This document shows, piece after piece, positions 1-7,957 of a DNA stretch of 64,000 nucleotides. The stretch comes from Halarchaeum grantii (lineage in GTDB: Archaea > Halobacteriota > Halobacteria > Halobacteriales > Halobacteriaceae). The number at the start of each line of letters is the position of its first letter. Within the stretch, counting starts at the first letter, position 1. The position numbers and the translations under genes were made by a program. Below the pieces are notes generated by a model that did no database searches, was not told the origin of the DNA, and saw nothing but the letters and a program-made list of their open reading frames with translations. The stretch covers positions 62,001 through 126,000 of the forward strand of contig NZ_BMPF01000001.1 of assembly GCF_014647455.2 (NCBI RefSeq), in the 5' to 3' direction.

Positions 1-828
1 GAGGGCGTCGAGGTCCCGAACCTCATCGGCGTCGTGCAGGGCCTCCCGAAGTTCTTCGAGAACGACCTCACGCCGGTCTTCGTCTTCGACGGCCGCGTCG
101 TCGGCCTCAAGGACGAGGAAGTCGAGGAGCGCCGCGCGGAGCGCGAGAAACGCGAGGAACGCCTCGAAGAAGCCCGCGAGGCCGGTGACGCCCTCGAGGT
201 CGCGCGCCTCGACTCGCAGACCCAGCGCCTCACCGACACCATCCACGAGACGACGCGCGAACTCCTCTCGCTCCTCGACGTCCCGGTCGTCGAAGCGCCC
301 GCCGAGGGCGAAGCGCAGGCCTCCTACATGGCGCGGACGGACGACGACGTCGACTACGTCGGGAGCGACGACTACGACTGCCTCCTGTTGGGCGCGCCCG
401 TCACCCTCCGCCAACTCACGAGCTCGGGCGCCGTCGAGCGCATGGACTTCGCGGCCACCCTCGAGGAGCACGACGTGACGTGGGAGCAACTCGTCGACGT
501 CGGCATCCTCTGCGGAACGGACTTCAACGACGGCCTCTCGGGGTACGGCCCGAAAACGGCACTCCGGGCGGTGACGGAGCACGGCGACCTCTGGGGCGTC
601 CTCGACGCCGAGGACGCCTACATCGACGACGCCGACCGCATCCGCGACCTCTTCCTCGACCCGGACGTCACGGACGACTACGACTACGACGAGTCCGTCG
701 ACCCGGATCTCGACGCCGCGCGCGACTACCTCACCGAGGAGTGGGAGATCCCCGCCGGGGAGACTGACCGTGCCTTCGAGCGCATCGAGGAGTCGCTCAC
801 GCAGACGGGCCTCGACGACTGGCTATAG
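1..828 (+). CDS. fen: Flap endonuclease Fen1, 5' end outside the window
   Basis: Structure-specific 5' nuclease that removes RNA/DNA flaps during Okazaki fragment maturation and repair. The frame is open from base 1 and matches the family from the segment before [20 protein letters not shown], so the N-terminal nuclease segment lies outside the window. Visible family features are the arched helical region rich in Arg/Glu, [10 protein letters not shown] with catalytic acidic residues, [10 protein letters not shown], and the helix-hairpin-helix segment [17 protein letters not shown]. The C-terminus QTGLDDWL fits a PCNA-interacting peptide (Q-x-x-L-x-x-W-hydrophobic). The end is certain; the true start is not visible. 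Confidence 0.95.
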   Translation, partial: EGVEVPNLIGVVQGLPKFFENDLTPVFVFDGRVVGLKDEEVEERRAEREKREERLEEAREAGDALEVARLDSQTQRLTDTIHETTRELLSLLDVPVVEAPAEGEAQASYMARTDDDVDYVGSDDYDCLLLGAPVTLRQLTSSGAVERMDFAATLEEHDVTWEQLVDVGILCGTDFNDGLSGYGPKTALRAVTEHGDLWGVLDAEDAYIDDADRIRDLFLDPDVTDDYDYDESVDPDLDAARDYLTEEWEIPAGETDRAFERIEESLTQTGLDDWL

Positions 829-893
829 GCAGCCCGCCCACGCCCTGCACCGCCTCCGCGTCCCTTTTACTCTCCCGCCCCCACTCTCGACGT

Positions 894-1133
894 ATGGAAC
901 CCGAGGACGTCGAGACACTCATCGAGGAGGCACTGCCGGAGAGCACAGCGGACGTCTTCCGCGCGCGCGGCGAGCACGACGACGACCACCTCGCCGCCGA
1001 GGTCACCTCGCCCGCCTTCGAGGGCGAGACCATCGTCGACCAGCACCAGATGGTCTACGACGCGCTCGGCGACGCGATGACGACGGACATCCACGCGCTC
1101 GAACTGACGACGAAGACGCCCGACGAGGAGTAA
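894..1133 (+). CDS. BolA family protein
   Basis: 79-residue acidic protein with the BolA layout: an N-terminal helix (EDVETLIEEALPES), a beta segment (DDHLAAEVTSPAFEG), the helix DQHQMVYDALGDAM, and a final strand with His-Ala-Leu-Glu-Leu-Thr-Thr-Lys-Thr. BolA proteins pair with monothiol glutaredoxins in Fe-S handling; the role in haloarchaea is inferred from family only. A T-rich box (ccttttactc, about 863-872) lies about 27 bases before ATG, which supports this start. It is on the same strand as fen1 but separated from it by 65 bases and probably has its own promoter. Confidence 0.8.
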   Translation: MEPEDVETLIEEALPESTADVFRARGEHDDDHLAAEVTSPAFEGETIVDQHQMVYDALGDAMTTDIHALELTTKTPDEE

Positions 1134-1205
1134 GCGACCCGGGCGGGACGCGCGGCTCCACGGCTATCGTCGGACTCCAGAAACGAGAAGCGCGAGCGCT
1201 GTCCG

Positions 1206-2342
1206 CTACAGCGTGAGGTCTGCGGTTTCGTCGTCGAACTCGCGGTTGCGGAGCGCCTCCCCCGTGTGCCGGTCGAAGAAGTGAACGGCCTGCTCGGGGA
1301 TGCGCGCGACGACGTCGTCGTCCGCCTCGACCGGTGCACGGCCGTCGACGTTCGCGATGAACGTCTCACCCTCGTGGGCGTCCGGGAGGTTGAGGTAGAC
1401 GTTGTTCTCGTCGCCCATCGGCTCGACGACGTCGACCGTGACGGGGATGTCGTGGTCGGATTCGACGTCACCGACGATTTCGACGTCCTGCGGGCGAATC
1501 CCGAGGACGAGTTCGTCCGACGTGAGCTTCTCGCGGACCGACTCGCTCACCGCGTAGTTGAGGCCGTCGCCGACGACGGATTCGCCCTGCAGGTCGACGT
1601 CGAAGAAGTTCATCGACGGCTCGCCGATGAACCCCGCGACGAACTGGTTCGCGGGCGTGTGGTACGCTTCGAGCGGCGTCGCGACCTGCTGGAGGACGCC
1701 GTCGTTCAGGATGGCGATGCGGTCGCCCATCGTCATCGCCTCCGTCTGGTCGTGCGTCACGTAGACCGTCGTGGTGTCGAGGTCCTCCTGGAGGCGCTGG
1801 AGCTCCGTGCGCATCTGTGCGCGGAGCTTCGCGTCGAGGTTCGAGAGCGGTTCGTCCATGAGGAAGACCTCGGGTTCGCGGACGATGGCGCGCCCGAGCG
1901 CGACGCGCTGCTGCTGGCCGCCCGAGAGCTCGGAGGGCTTGCGGTCCAAGAGGTCCTTGATGCCCATAGTCGCCGTCGCGGATTCGACGCGTTCGGAGAT
2001 TTCCTCGTCGGAGAGGTCCGTGGACTCCTCGAGCCCGAAGCTCATGTTCTCCCGCACGGTCATGTGCGGGTAGAGCGCGTAGGACTGGAACACCATCGCG
2101 ATGTCCCGGTCGCGGGGCTTGGCCTCGTTGACGCGGCGGTCGCCGATGCGGAGTTCGCCGTCAGTGATGCTCTCGAGGCCGGCGATCATCCGCAGTGTCG
2201 TGGACTTCCCACACCCCGAGGGGCCGACGAGTACGAGGAATTCGCCGTCGTCGATGTCGATGCTGGCGTCGTCGACGGCGACGATCGTCTGACCGTCGTC
2301 GTCGAAGTGTTTCGTGATGTTGTCGAGTTCGAGTCGAGCCAT
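1206..2342 (-). CDS. ABC transporter ATPase (MalK/UgpC type, CUT1 sugar system)
   Basis: 378-residue cytoplasmic ATPase that powers the adjacent sugar importer. Walker A GPSGCGKST is at about residues 40-48, the Q-loop is in VFQSYALYPHMT, the signature LSGGQQQR at about 139-146, Walker B VFLMDEPLSNLD, and the H-loop in VTHDQTEA. A long C-terminal OB-like regulatory domain (from about 240) is typical of MalK/UgpC. An in-frame extension upstream runs through the permease gene and is not used; the start MARLELDN follows the permease stop by 4 bases. It is the last gene of the four-gene minus-strand operon. Confidence 0.93.
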   Translation of the reverse strand: MARLELDNITKHFDDDGQTIVAVDDASIDIDDGEFLVLVGPSGCGKSTTLRMIAGLESITDGELRIGDRRVNEAKPRDRDIAMVFQSYALYPHMTVRENMSFGLEESTDLSDEEISERVESATATMGIKDLLDRKPSELSGGQQQRVALGRAIVREPEVFLMDEPLSNLDAKLRAQMRTELQRLQEDLDTTTVYVTHDQTEAMTMGDRIAILNDGVLQQVATPLEAYHTPANQFVAGFIGEPSMNFFDVDLQGESVVGDGLNYAVSESVREKLTSDELVLGIRPQDVEIVGDVESDHDIPVTVDVVEPMGDENNVYLNLPDAHEGETFIANVDGRAPVEADDDVVARIPEQAVHFFDRHTGEALRNREFDDETADLTL

Positions 2343-2346
2343 AGTG

Positions 2347-3216
2347 TCAGGTAGCCACCCCCTTCGCGAACTGTTCGCCGAACAGGACGTAGACGATGAT
2401 CGTCGGGAGTGCGGCGACGAACGCGCCAGCCATGCGGATGCCGAAGCCGACCTCGGAGAGGCTCGCACCGAGCTGGCTGAGCGGCACCGTCACGGGTGCG
2501 CCCGCGCCGGGGCCGACGAGCACGAGTGCGAACAGGAGGTCGTTCCAGATCTGCGTGAACTGGTAGATGAGCGTCACGGCGAACATCGGCACGGAGAGGG
2601 GGAGGATGATGCGCCGATAGATGCGGTGCGTGGTCGCGCCGTCGATGCGCGCGGCCTCCACCATCTCGTCGTTGAAGTCCTTGTAGTACGTGCGGAACAG
2701 CAGCGTACAGATGGGGATGCCGTAGGCGACGTGCGTGATGATGAGGCCGATCAGGTCGCCGACCCATCCCTGAAGGCCGACGATGCCCACGAGGTCGCTG
2801 ATCGGGACGATGGACGCCCAGAACTTCGAGAGCGGGATGAGGACGGCCTGATACGGGATGAAGATGCCCGCGATGAAGAGCATGAGCACGGGGACCTGAT
2901 AGCGCCAGTCGAGCGTCGTCAGGCCGTAGGCGGCCATGCTCCCGAGGAGCGCGGAGAGGATCGTCGCCGGGATGGCGAGGATCAGGCTGTTCATCAGCCC
3001 GCCCGCGAGCGCGTTCGCGGCGCGCGTCCAGTGGATGGTCGTGAACCCGCCGGGCGCGGGCGGGAGGAACGGTGCGGTGGCGAGCACGTCTGCCTTGATG
3101 GACGCCATCAGCCCCGTCCAGAGGGGCATCAGGTAGAAGACCACCAGGAGGACGAGGACGGCGTAGAGCGCCGTCCGCCGCCAGCTATCGCCGGTGAGAG
3201 GGGTCGTGTCTGTCAT
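2347..3216 (-). CDS. Sugar ABC transporter permease (MalG type)
   Basis: 289 residues with about six membrane segments, the first beginning near ALYAVLVLLVVFYLMPL. The cytoplasmic EAA loop EAARIDGATTHRIYRRIILP docks on the ATPase. It pairs with the MalF-type permease upstream, whose stop overlaps this start by four bases (ATGA), so translation is probably coupled. CUT1 family; substrate not determinable. Confidence 0.92.
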   Translation of the reverse strand: MTDTTPLTGDSWRRTALYAVLVLLVVFYLMPLWTGLMASIKADVLATAPFLPPAPGGFTTIHWTRAANALAGGLMNSLILAIPATILSALLGSMAAYGLTTLDWRYQVPVLMLFIAGIFIPYQAVLIPLSKFWASIVPISDLVGIVGLQGWVGDLIGLIITHVAYGIPICTLLFRTYYKDFNDEMVEAARIDGATTHRIYRRIILPLSVPMFAVTLIYQFTQIWNDLLFALVLVGPGAGAPVTVPLSQLGASLSEVGFGIRMAGAFVAALPTIIVYVLFGEQFAKGVAT

Positions 3217-4187
3217 AGTTCACCTGCGCGGTACTGGTAGAGGAGGTACGGTGCGATGATGACGAGCGCGAGCGCGAACAGCATGATCCCGATCGCCGCC
3301 GCGTACGCGCGGTTGTTCGCGACGAACGCCTGTCGGACCATCATCGTCGCGAGGATGTCGGAGCCCTTCGGCGGGTAGTAGCTCCCGGTGAGCGAGTAGA
3401 GGAAGTCGAACGCCTTCAGCGCGAACACCATCAGGACGACGGACGCGCTGATCGTCGCGCCCTTCAGCTGGGGGACGATGACGCGCCAGTACATCCGGAG
3501 GGTGCTCGCGCCGTCGACGCGCGCGGCCTCGAACTGCTCGGTCGGGATCGCTCGCAGGCCCGCGAGGTAGACGACCATCGCGTAGCCGCTGAACTGCCAG
3601 ATGAGCGCGAAGACGACGGCGCCGAGGACGAGCTGGGGGTTCGCGATCCACTCGTAGGGGCCCAGCCCGACGACGCCGAGGATGATGTTGATCAGCCCGT
3701 TCTGCTCGTTGTACATCCAGAGCCAGAACTGGGCGGTGACCACGAACGAGAGCGCCATCGGCAGCAGGTAGATGGTTCGGAAGGTGTTCTCGTAGCGGAT
3801 CCCTTGATCGACGAGGATCGCCACGAGCATTCCGACGACGAGACAGAGCAACGTGAACGCGATGAGGAGCGCGAACGTGTTCTGGAGCGCGCCGAGGAAG
3901 ACCGGGTCGCCGAACGCCCGCGTGTACATCTCGAAGTCGAGGTTCGCGTAGTTCGGCACCGCGAAGCCCGTGGTGTTCGTGAGGCTCAGGAAGAAGTTCC
4001 AGACGATCGCCCCGTAGACCGCCAGCCCCATGAGTACGAACGGCGGCAGCCAGTAGGGGAGCGAGGAGGTGAACTCGTCGCTGAGGAACCCCTCGGAGCG
4101 GGAGGTCGTGGCGACCTCGCCGCCGTCGGTGCGGGCTCGCTTCCGGCGGAGCGCGCGCCGGACGAACGTCGCTAGCTTTCCACGCAT
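3213..4187 (-). CDS. Sugar ABC transporter permease (MalF type)
   Basis: 324 residues with a basic N-terminal cytoplasmic tail (RRALRRKRAR), then about six membrane helices starting near LPPFVLMGLAVYGAIVW. The EAA loop reads EAARVDGASTLRMYWRVIVP. It begins 6 bases after the stop of the binding-protein gene and overlaps the next permease by four bases, placing it second in the operon. The pair forms the membrane channel of a CUT1 importer. Confidence 0.92.
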   Translation of the reverse strand: MRGKLATFVRRALRRKRARTDGGEVATTSRSEGFLSDEFTSSLPYWLPPFVLMGLAVYGAIVWNFFLSLTNTTGFAVPNYANLDFEMYTRAFGDPVFLGALQNTFALLIAFTLLCLVVGMLVAILVDQGIRYENTFRTIYLLPMALSFVVTAQFWLWMYNEQNGLINIILGVVGLGPYEWIANPQLVLGAVVFALIWQFSGYAMVVYLAGLRAIPTEQFEAARVDGASTLRMYWRVIVPQLKGATISASVVLMVFALKAFDFLYSLTGSYYPPKGSDILATMMVRQAFVANNRAYAAAIGIMLFALALVIIAPYLLYQYRAGEL

Positions 4188-4193
4188 CGCTCG

Positions 4194-5489
4194 TTAGTTG
4201 CTGAACGCGTCCACGAACGCCTGCGCGGTCTTCTCCGCTGCGGAGTCCGTGTATCCGGAGTAGTTCTGGCTGATCGCGGTCTTGAGGTCGCTGAGGACTC
4301 CCGGCGTGGTGGCGAGGCCGTGCGCGACGCTCGGCGGCTGCGATTTGGAGCTCTGGAAGTCGCTGTACTGGTTCGTCTGGAACTCGCTGAACTCGTCCAT
4401 GGGGACGTCGCTACGCGGCGGGATGGAGCCCTTCTCCGTGTTGAAGCGGACCTGCGCGTCCTTCGAGCCGACGTAGGTGAGCCACTTCTCCGTCGCCTCG
4501 GGCGACGGGTTGTTCGCCGGGTACGTCCACGAGTCCATGTTGAGCGAGTAGAGCCCGTCCGTCCCGGGGAAGACCGCCTGGTTCCAGTCGGTCTTGTACT
4601 CGAAGTCCTCGGTGCCGGAGTACATGCCGGCGGCCCAGTCGCCCTGGTGGAAGAAGCCCGCCCCACCGTTGATGATGAGGTTGTTGGCTTCCTGCCAGCC
4701 GACGGTGCCGGCGTCGCTGTTGAAGTACTCGCTGTACTCGTTGATGGTCTTGAAGGCGTCGGCGATGGGGCCGGCCTCGGCCTCGCCCGCGACGAAGTCC
4801 TGGTAGGTGTCCCAGCCGGCCTGCCCGAGGTAGACGGCCGCCCAGAGCTGGAGCGTCGTCCACGGGGACTGACTGGACTGGGCCATCCCGATGGCGTCCG
4901 TGTTCTCTTCCACCTTCTGCAGGGCGGCGGTGAGGTCGCTCGGCGTCTCGATGGACGCGACGTCGACCCCGGCCTCGTCGATGACCTGCTGGTTGTAGAA
5001 GAGGTTGTTCATCCGGTGGATGTTCGTCGGGACGGCGACGTACGTTCCGGCGGGCTTGGCGGCGTCCTTCGGCCCTTGGAGGTACGCCTCCTTCATGTTG
5101 TTCTGGCTCCAGACGGACTCCTCGATGTCGCCGAGGAGGTCGGCGTCGGTGAACTGGATGAGGTTCTTGCCGGGCCACTCCGCCCACGAACTGGGCGGGT
5201 TGTTGTTACCGAGGCGCGTGTTGATGCGCGTGTTGAGGCTGGTGTTCCCGCCGCCGCCGATGGCCTTGTCGTTCACCGTGACGTCCGGGTAGGCCTCCTT
5301 GAAGCCCTCGAGCATGCTGTCGAAGGCGGCCGCCCCGTCGCCGCCGCTCCAGCCGTGGAGGATTTCGAGTTCGTTCGACCCGCCGCTGCCGCCGTTAGTA
5401 CAGCCCGCGAGGGCCGCGACGCCAGTCGCGCCCGCTGCGGTCAGATACCGGCGCCGCGTCATCGAGCTGTCAGTGTTTTTGTCTGTCAT
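4194..5489 (-). CDS. Sugar ABC transporter substrate-binding lipoprotein (CUT1)
   Basis: 431-residue extracellular solute-binding protein. The chosen start MTDKNTDSS gives a Tat-type lipoprotein signal: Arg-Arg-Arg at about residues 11-13, a hydrophobic stretch, then lipobox LAGC at about 26-29, so the mature protein is probably lipid-anchored outside the cell. The mature part has the SBP type 1 pattern (LEILHGWSGGDGAAAFDSMLEGF, NNLFYNQQVI, GWALGF-like ligand lobe with many Trp and Asn/Gln). The whole fits glucose/xylose-type haloarchaeal importers, but the substrate cannot be read from sequence. An AT-rich stretch at 5526-5552 supplies the likely operon promoter. Confidence 0.92.
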   Translation of the reverse strand: MTDKNTDSSMTRRRYLTAAGATGVAALAGCTNGGSGGSNELEILHGWSGGDGAAAFDSMLEGFKEAYPDVTVNDKAIGGGGNTSLNTRINTRLGNNNPPSSWAEWPGKNLIQFTDADLLGDIEESVWSQNNMKEAYLQGPKDAAKPAGTYVAVPTNIHRMNNLFYNQQVIDEAGVDVASIETPSDLTAALQKVEENTDAIGMAQSSQSPWTTLQLWAAVYLGQAGWDTYQDFVAGEAEAGPIADAFKTINEYSEYFNSDAGTVGWQEANNLIINGGAGFFHQGDWAAGMYSGTEDFEYKTDWNQAVFPGTDGLYSLNMDSWTYPANNPSPEATEKWLTYVGSKDAQVRFNTEKGSIPPRSDVPMDEFSEFQTNQYSDFQSSKSQPPSVAHGLATTPGVLSDLKTAISQNYSGYTDSAAEKTAQAFVDAFSN

Positions 5490-5643
5490 AGGCTTCCGTT
5501 TCCGTCCTCTACTCCGTCTCTCGGGTACTAAATAGTTATTATTAACCACAGATCGAGTAAACAGTGAGTCGGCCTGCCAAACTTGCCGGTCGGGTCGACC
5601 GGGACCGGTGGGTTTTACGCGCGCCGCCGCGAGTCACCCGCAT

Positions 5644-7056
5644 ATGAGCGAAGACGACGACTACCGCATCGAGTCCGACAGCCTCGGCGAGATGGAGGTC
5701 CCGGCCGACGCCTACTGGGGCGCGCAGACCCAGCGTGCCGTCGAGAACTTCCCGATCAGCGGGCGCACCTTCCAGTCGCGCTTCGTGCGCGCGCTCGGCG
5801 TCGTGAAGAAGGCCGCCGCGCAGGCGAACCGCGACCTCGGGACGGTCCCCGAGGACAAGGCCGACGCGATCATCGAGGCCGCCGACGAAGTCATCGCCGG
5901 CGAGCACGACGAGGAGTTCCCGGTCGACGTCTTCCAGACCGGTTCGGGGACCTCCTCGAATATGAACGCGAACGAGGTCATCGGCAACCGCGCGACCGAG
6001 ATTTACGGCGGCGACGTCGGCACGCGCGAGATCCACCCGAACGACCACGTGAACTTCGGGCAGTCCTCGAACGACGTCATCCCGACCGCGATGCACGTCG
6101 CCGCGCTCGAAGCGGTCGAGAAGGACGTCGGGCCCGCGCTCGAGACGCTCCACGACGCGCTCGAGGCGAAGGAGGCGGAGTTCGACGGCGTCGTGAAGAC
6201 CGGCCGCACCCATCTGCAGGACGCGACGCCCGTCCGACTCGGCCAGGAGTTCGGCGGCTATCGCGCGCAGGTCGAGAAGGGCCTCGCGCGCATCGAGAAC
6301 GCGAAGGCGCACCTCCGCGAACTCGCCCTCGGCGGGACCGCGGTCGGTACCGGCCTCAACACCCACCCGGAGTTCCCGGAACTCGCCGCCGAGTACATCA
6401 GCGAGGAGACCGGCGTCCAGTTCCGCGAGGCCGACAACCACTTCGAGGCGCAGGCCGCCCACGACGCGATGAGCGAAGCCCACGGCGCGCTCCGCACCGT
6501 CGCCGGGAGCCTGAACAAGATCGCGAACGACCTCCGCCTCCTCGCCTCCGGTCCCCGGAACGGCCTCGGCGAGATCGAGCAGCCCGAGAACCAGCCCGGG
6601 AGTTCGATTATGCCCGGGAAGATCAACCCGGTCGTCGCGGAAGCCGTCAATCAGGTCCACAAGCAGGTCGTCGGTCACGACGCCGCCATCTCCGCCGGCG
6701 CCGCCGAGGGCCAGATCGACCTCAACCTCTACAAGCCCGTGCTCGCCTTCGACTTCCTCGAGTCCGCGACGCTCATCGCGAACGGGAGCGAGGCGTTCGC
6801 TGAGAAGTTCGTCGCGAAACTCGAGGCGAACGAGGAGCACTGCGAATCGCAGGTCGAGCGCTCGATGGCGCTCGCGACCGCGCTCAACCCCGCCATCGGC
6901 TACGACAAGGCGAGCAAGGTCGCGAAGAAGGCCATCGCGGAGGACAAGACCGTCCGCGAGGTCGCCGTCTCCGAGGGCTACCTCACCGAGGCGGAGGCCG
7001 ACGAGGTGCTCGACCCGGAGAAGATGACGCATCGCGGCATCCTCGGCGAGGAGTAA
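5644..7056 (+). CDS. fumC: Class II fumarate hydratase
   Basis: 470-residue tricarboxylic acid cycle enzyme converting fumarate to malate. The family signature GSSIMPGKINP is at about residues 319-329. Other conserved blocks are TGSGTSSNMNANEVI (about 99-113), HPNDHVNFGQSSND (about 131-144) and GRTHLQDATPV (about 187-197). Length matches bacterial FumC. The start after the SD-poor sequence cat-ATG is 36 bases inside an earlier in-frame GTG; MSEDDDYRIE is the family-like beginning. It is divergent from the sugar transporter operon and has a hairpin directly after the stop. Confidence 0.96.
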   Translation: MSEDDDYRIESDSLGEMEVPADAYWGAQTQRAVENFPISGRTFQSRFVRALGVVKKAAAQANRDLGTVPEDKADAIIEAADEVIAGEHDEEFPVDVFQTGSGTSSNMNANEVIGNRATEIYGGDVGTREIHPNDHVNFGQSSNDVIPTAMHVAALEAVEKDVGPALETLHDALEAKEAEFDGVVKTGRTHLQDATPVRLGQEFGGYRAQVEKGLARIENAKAHLRELALGGTAVGTGLNTHPEFPELAAEYISEETGVQFREADNHFEAQAAHDAMSEAHGALRTVAGSLNKIANDLRLLASGPRNGLGEIEQPENQPGSSIMPGKINPVVAEAVNQVHKQVVGHDAAISAGAAEGQIDLNLYKPVLAFDFLESATLIANGSEAFAEKFVAKLEANEEHCESQVERSMALATALNPAIGYDKASKVAKKAIAEDKTVREVAVSEGYLTEAEADEVLDPEKMTHRGILGEE

Positions 7057-7077
7057 TCCAACGGCGAAGCCGTTGGA
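7057..7077 (+). terminator. Hairpin directly after fumC
   Basis: A perfect 9-bp stem TCCAACGGC / GCCGTTGGA with a GAA loop starts on the base after the fumC stop codon. No T-run follows, so it is a likely RNA 3'-end structure rather than a proven terminator. Confidence 0.55.
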
Positions 7078-7307
7078 GAGAAACGAGCGGGGAGGGACGA
7101 CCCGCGAGTGAGTCGGGCCGAGCGTAGGAGGGCCGACTGGACAGACGAGCGGGGAGGAACGACCCGCGAGTCGGTCGCGCGACCGGATACGCGAGCGGAA
7201 GCGGCGGCGAAGCGACACCCGAGTCGCCCGACCGCTTCGCCGTCGACCCCGCCACACCGTGCTCGACGTCGGATACCCCCTCGCGGCGGAACTAACGCAC
7301 TGTCCGG
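7078..7307. other. Non-coding region with a local 27-bp duplication
   Basis: No convincing gene. It contains two copies, one base apart in sequence, of the 27-bp motif acgagcggggagggacgacc... at 7083-7109 and 7145-7171. A 106-residue frame through this region is Arg/Thr/Ser-rich and looks like an unused frame of G+C-rich DNA. Confidence 0.5.
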
Positions 7308-7445
7308 TTGTCGCCGAACCCCGGAGCATGTGGCGAGCCGTACGCGAAGCAGCGTGACCGCGCGACGACGGACCGCTGGCACTGCGCCCGCCCGGACTGC
7401 GGCGAGCGCGGCCTCGGTGACGACCTGAAGCGCATCGAGCGCTAA
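7308..7445 (+). CDS. Possible small zinc-knuckle protein or gene remnant
   Basis: 45 codons from a TTG (or 48 from the preceding stop) with haloarchaeal codon use almost throughout (third positions mostly G/C). The product contains ACGEPY, then DRWHCARPDCGERGLGDDLK. The HCxxxxCG knuckle resembles half of a zinc ribbon, but only one Cys lies upstream, so it could be either a real microprotein or the 3' remnant of a longer gene. There is no ATG/GTG start in this frame after the stop at about 7296. It ends 38 bases before the next gene. Function unknown. Confidence 0.35.
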   Translation: MSPNPGACGEPYAKQRDRATTDRWHCARPDCGERGLGDDLKRIER

Positions 7446-7483
7446 CCGGACTGCTTTCCCGACTCCCGACCGAACGCCGACGC

Positions 7484-7957
7484 ATGGAAGCACTCCATCC
7501 CCGCGTGCGCCTGCTGTGGGCGGCCGGTGCGGCCATCAGCGCCGCCGTTCTCGCCGCCATCGCCGGCGCGTTCACGTGGGTCGACCCGCTCTCGCTCGGC
7601 CTCTCGCCCGTGCTCGTCGGCGGCGTCGTCTTCGGTGCGGCGCTCGTCCTCGGCATCGGGTACGCGAGCGCGCGCTATCGCGCGTGGCGCTTCGAGGTGC
7701 GCGAGGACACCCTCTATCTCGAACGCGGCGTCTTCACGCGCGTGCGCACGGTCGTGCCCTACGTCCGCGTCCAGCACGTCGACAGCCAGCGCGGGCCGCT
7801 CGAACGCGTCCTCGGGTTGAGTACGGTCGTCGTCTACACGGCCGGCTCGCGGGGCGCGGACGTCGCGATTCCGGGTCTCGCCGCCGCCCGCGCGAGCGAC
7901 CTGCAGGAGCGCCTGCGCGCGCTCGCGATCGAGAGCGAACCCGCCGACGCCGTATGA
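7484..7957 (+). CDS. PH domain membrane protein (YdbS-like)
   Basis: 157 residues: two hydrophobic helices (about 10-60) followed by a bacterial PH-type (bPH2/DUF304) domain with YRAWRFEVREDTLYLERGVFTR, VVPYVRVQHVDSQRGPLERVLGL and STVVVYTAG. Proteins of this pair type sit in the membrane. The gene overlaps the next, larger PH-domain gene by four bases (ATGA), which indicates coupled translation and a joint complex. Biochemical role unknown. Confidence 0.82.
   Translation: MEALHPRVRLLWAAGAAISAAVLAAIAGAFTWVDPLSLGLSPVLVGGVVFGAALVLGIGYASARYRAWRFEVREDTLYLERGVFTRVRTVVPYVRVQHVDSQRGPLERVLGLSTVVVYTAGSRGADVAIPGLAAARASDLQERLRALAIESEPADAV

Noticed and set aside
1266-2354. Long open frame (362 codons) opposite the sugar ATPase gene
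   Set aside because: It mirrors a certain ATPase with all motifs; Arg/Asp/Val-rich product is typical of antisense frames in G+C-rich DNA. Many similar long antisense frames (for example 13790-14704, 15683-16771, 47137-49482) were left out for the same reason.
7108-7428. 106-codon frame downstream of fumC
   Set aside because: Ser/Thr/Arg-rich product without family likeness, overlapping the 27-bp repeats and the better supported zinc-knuckle frame.
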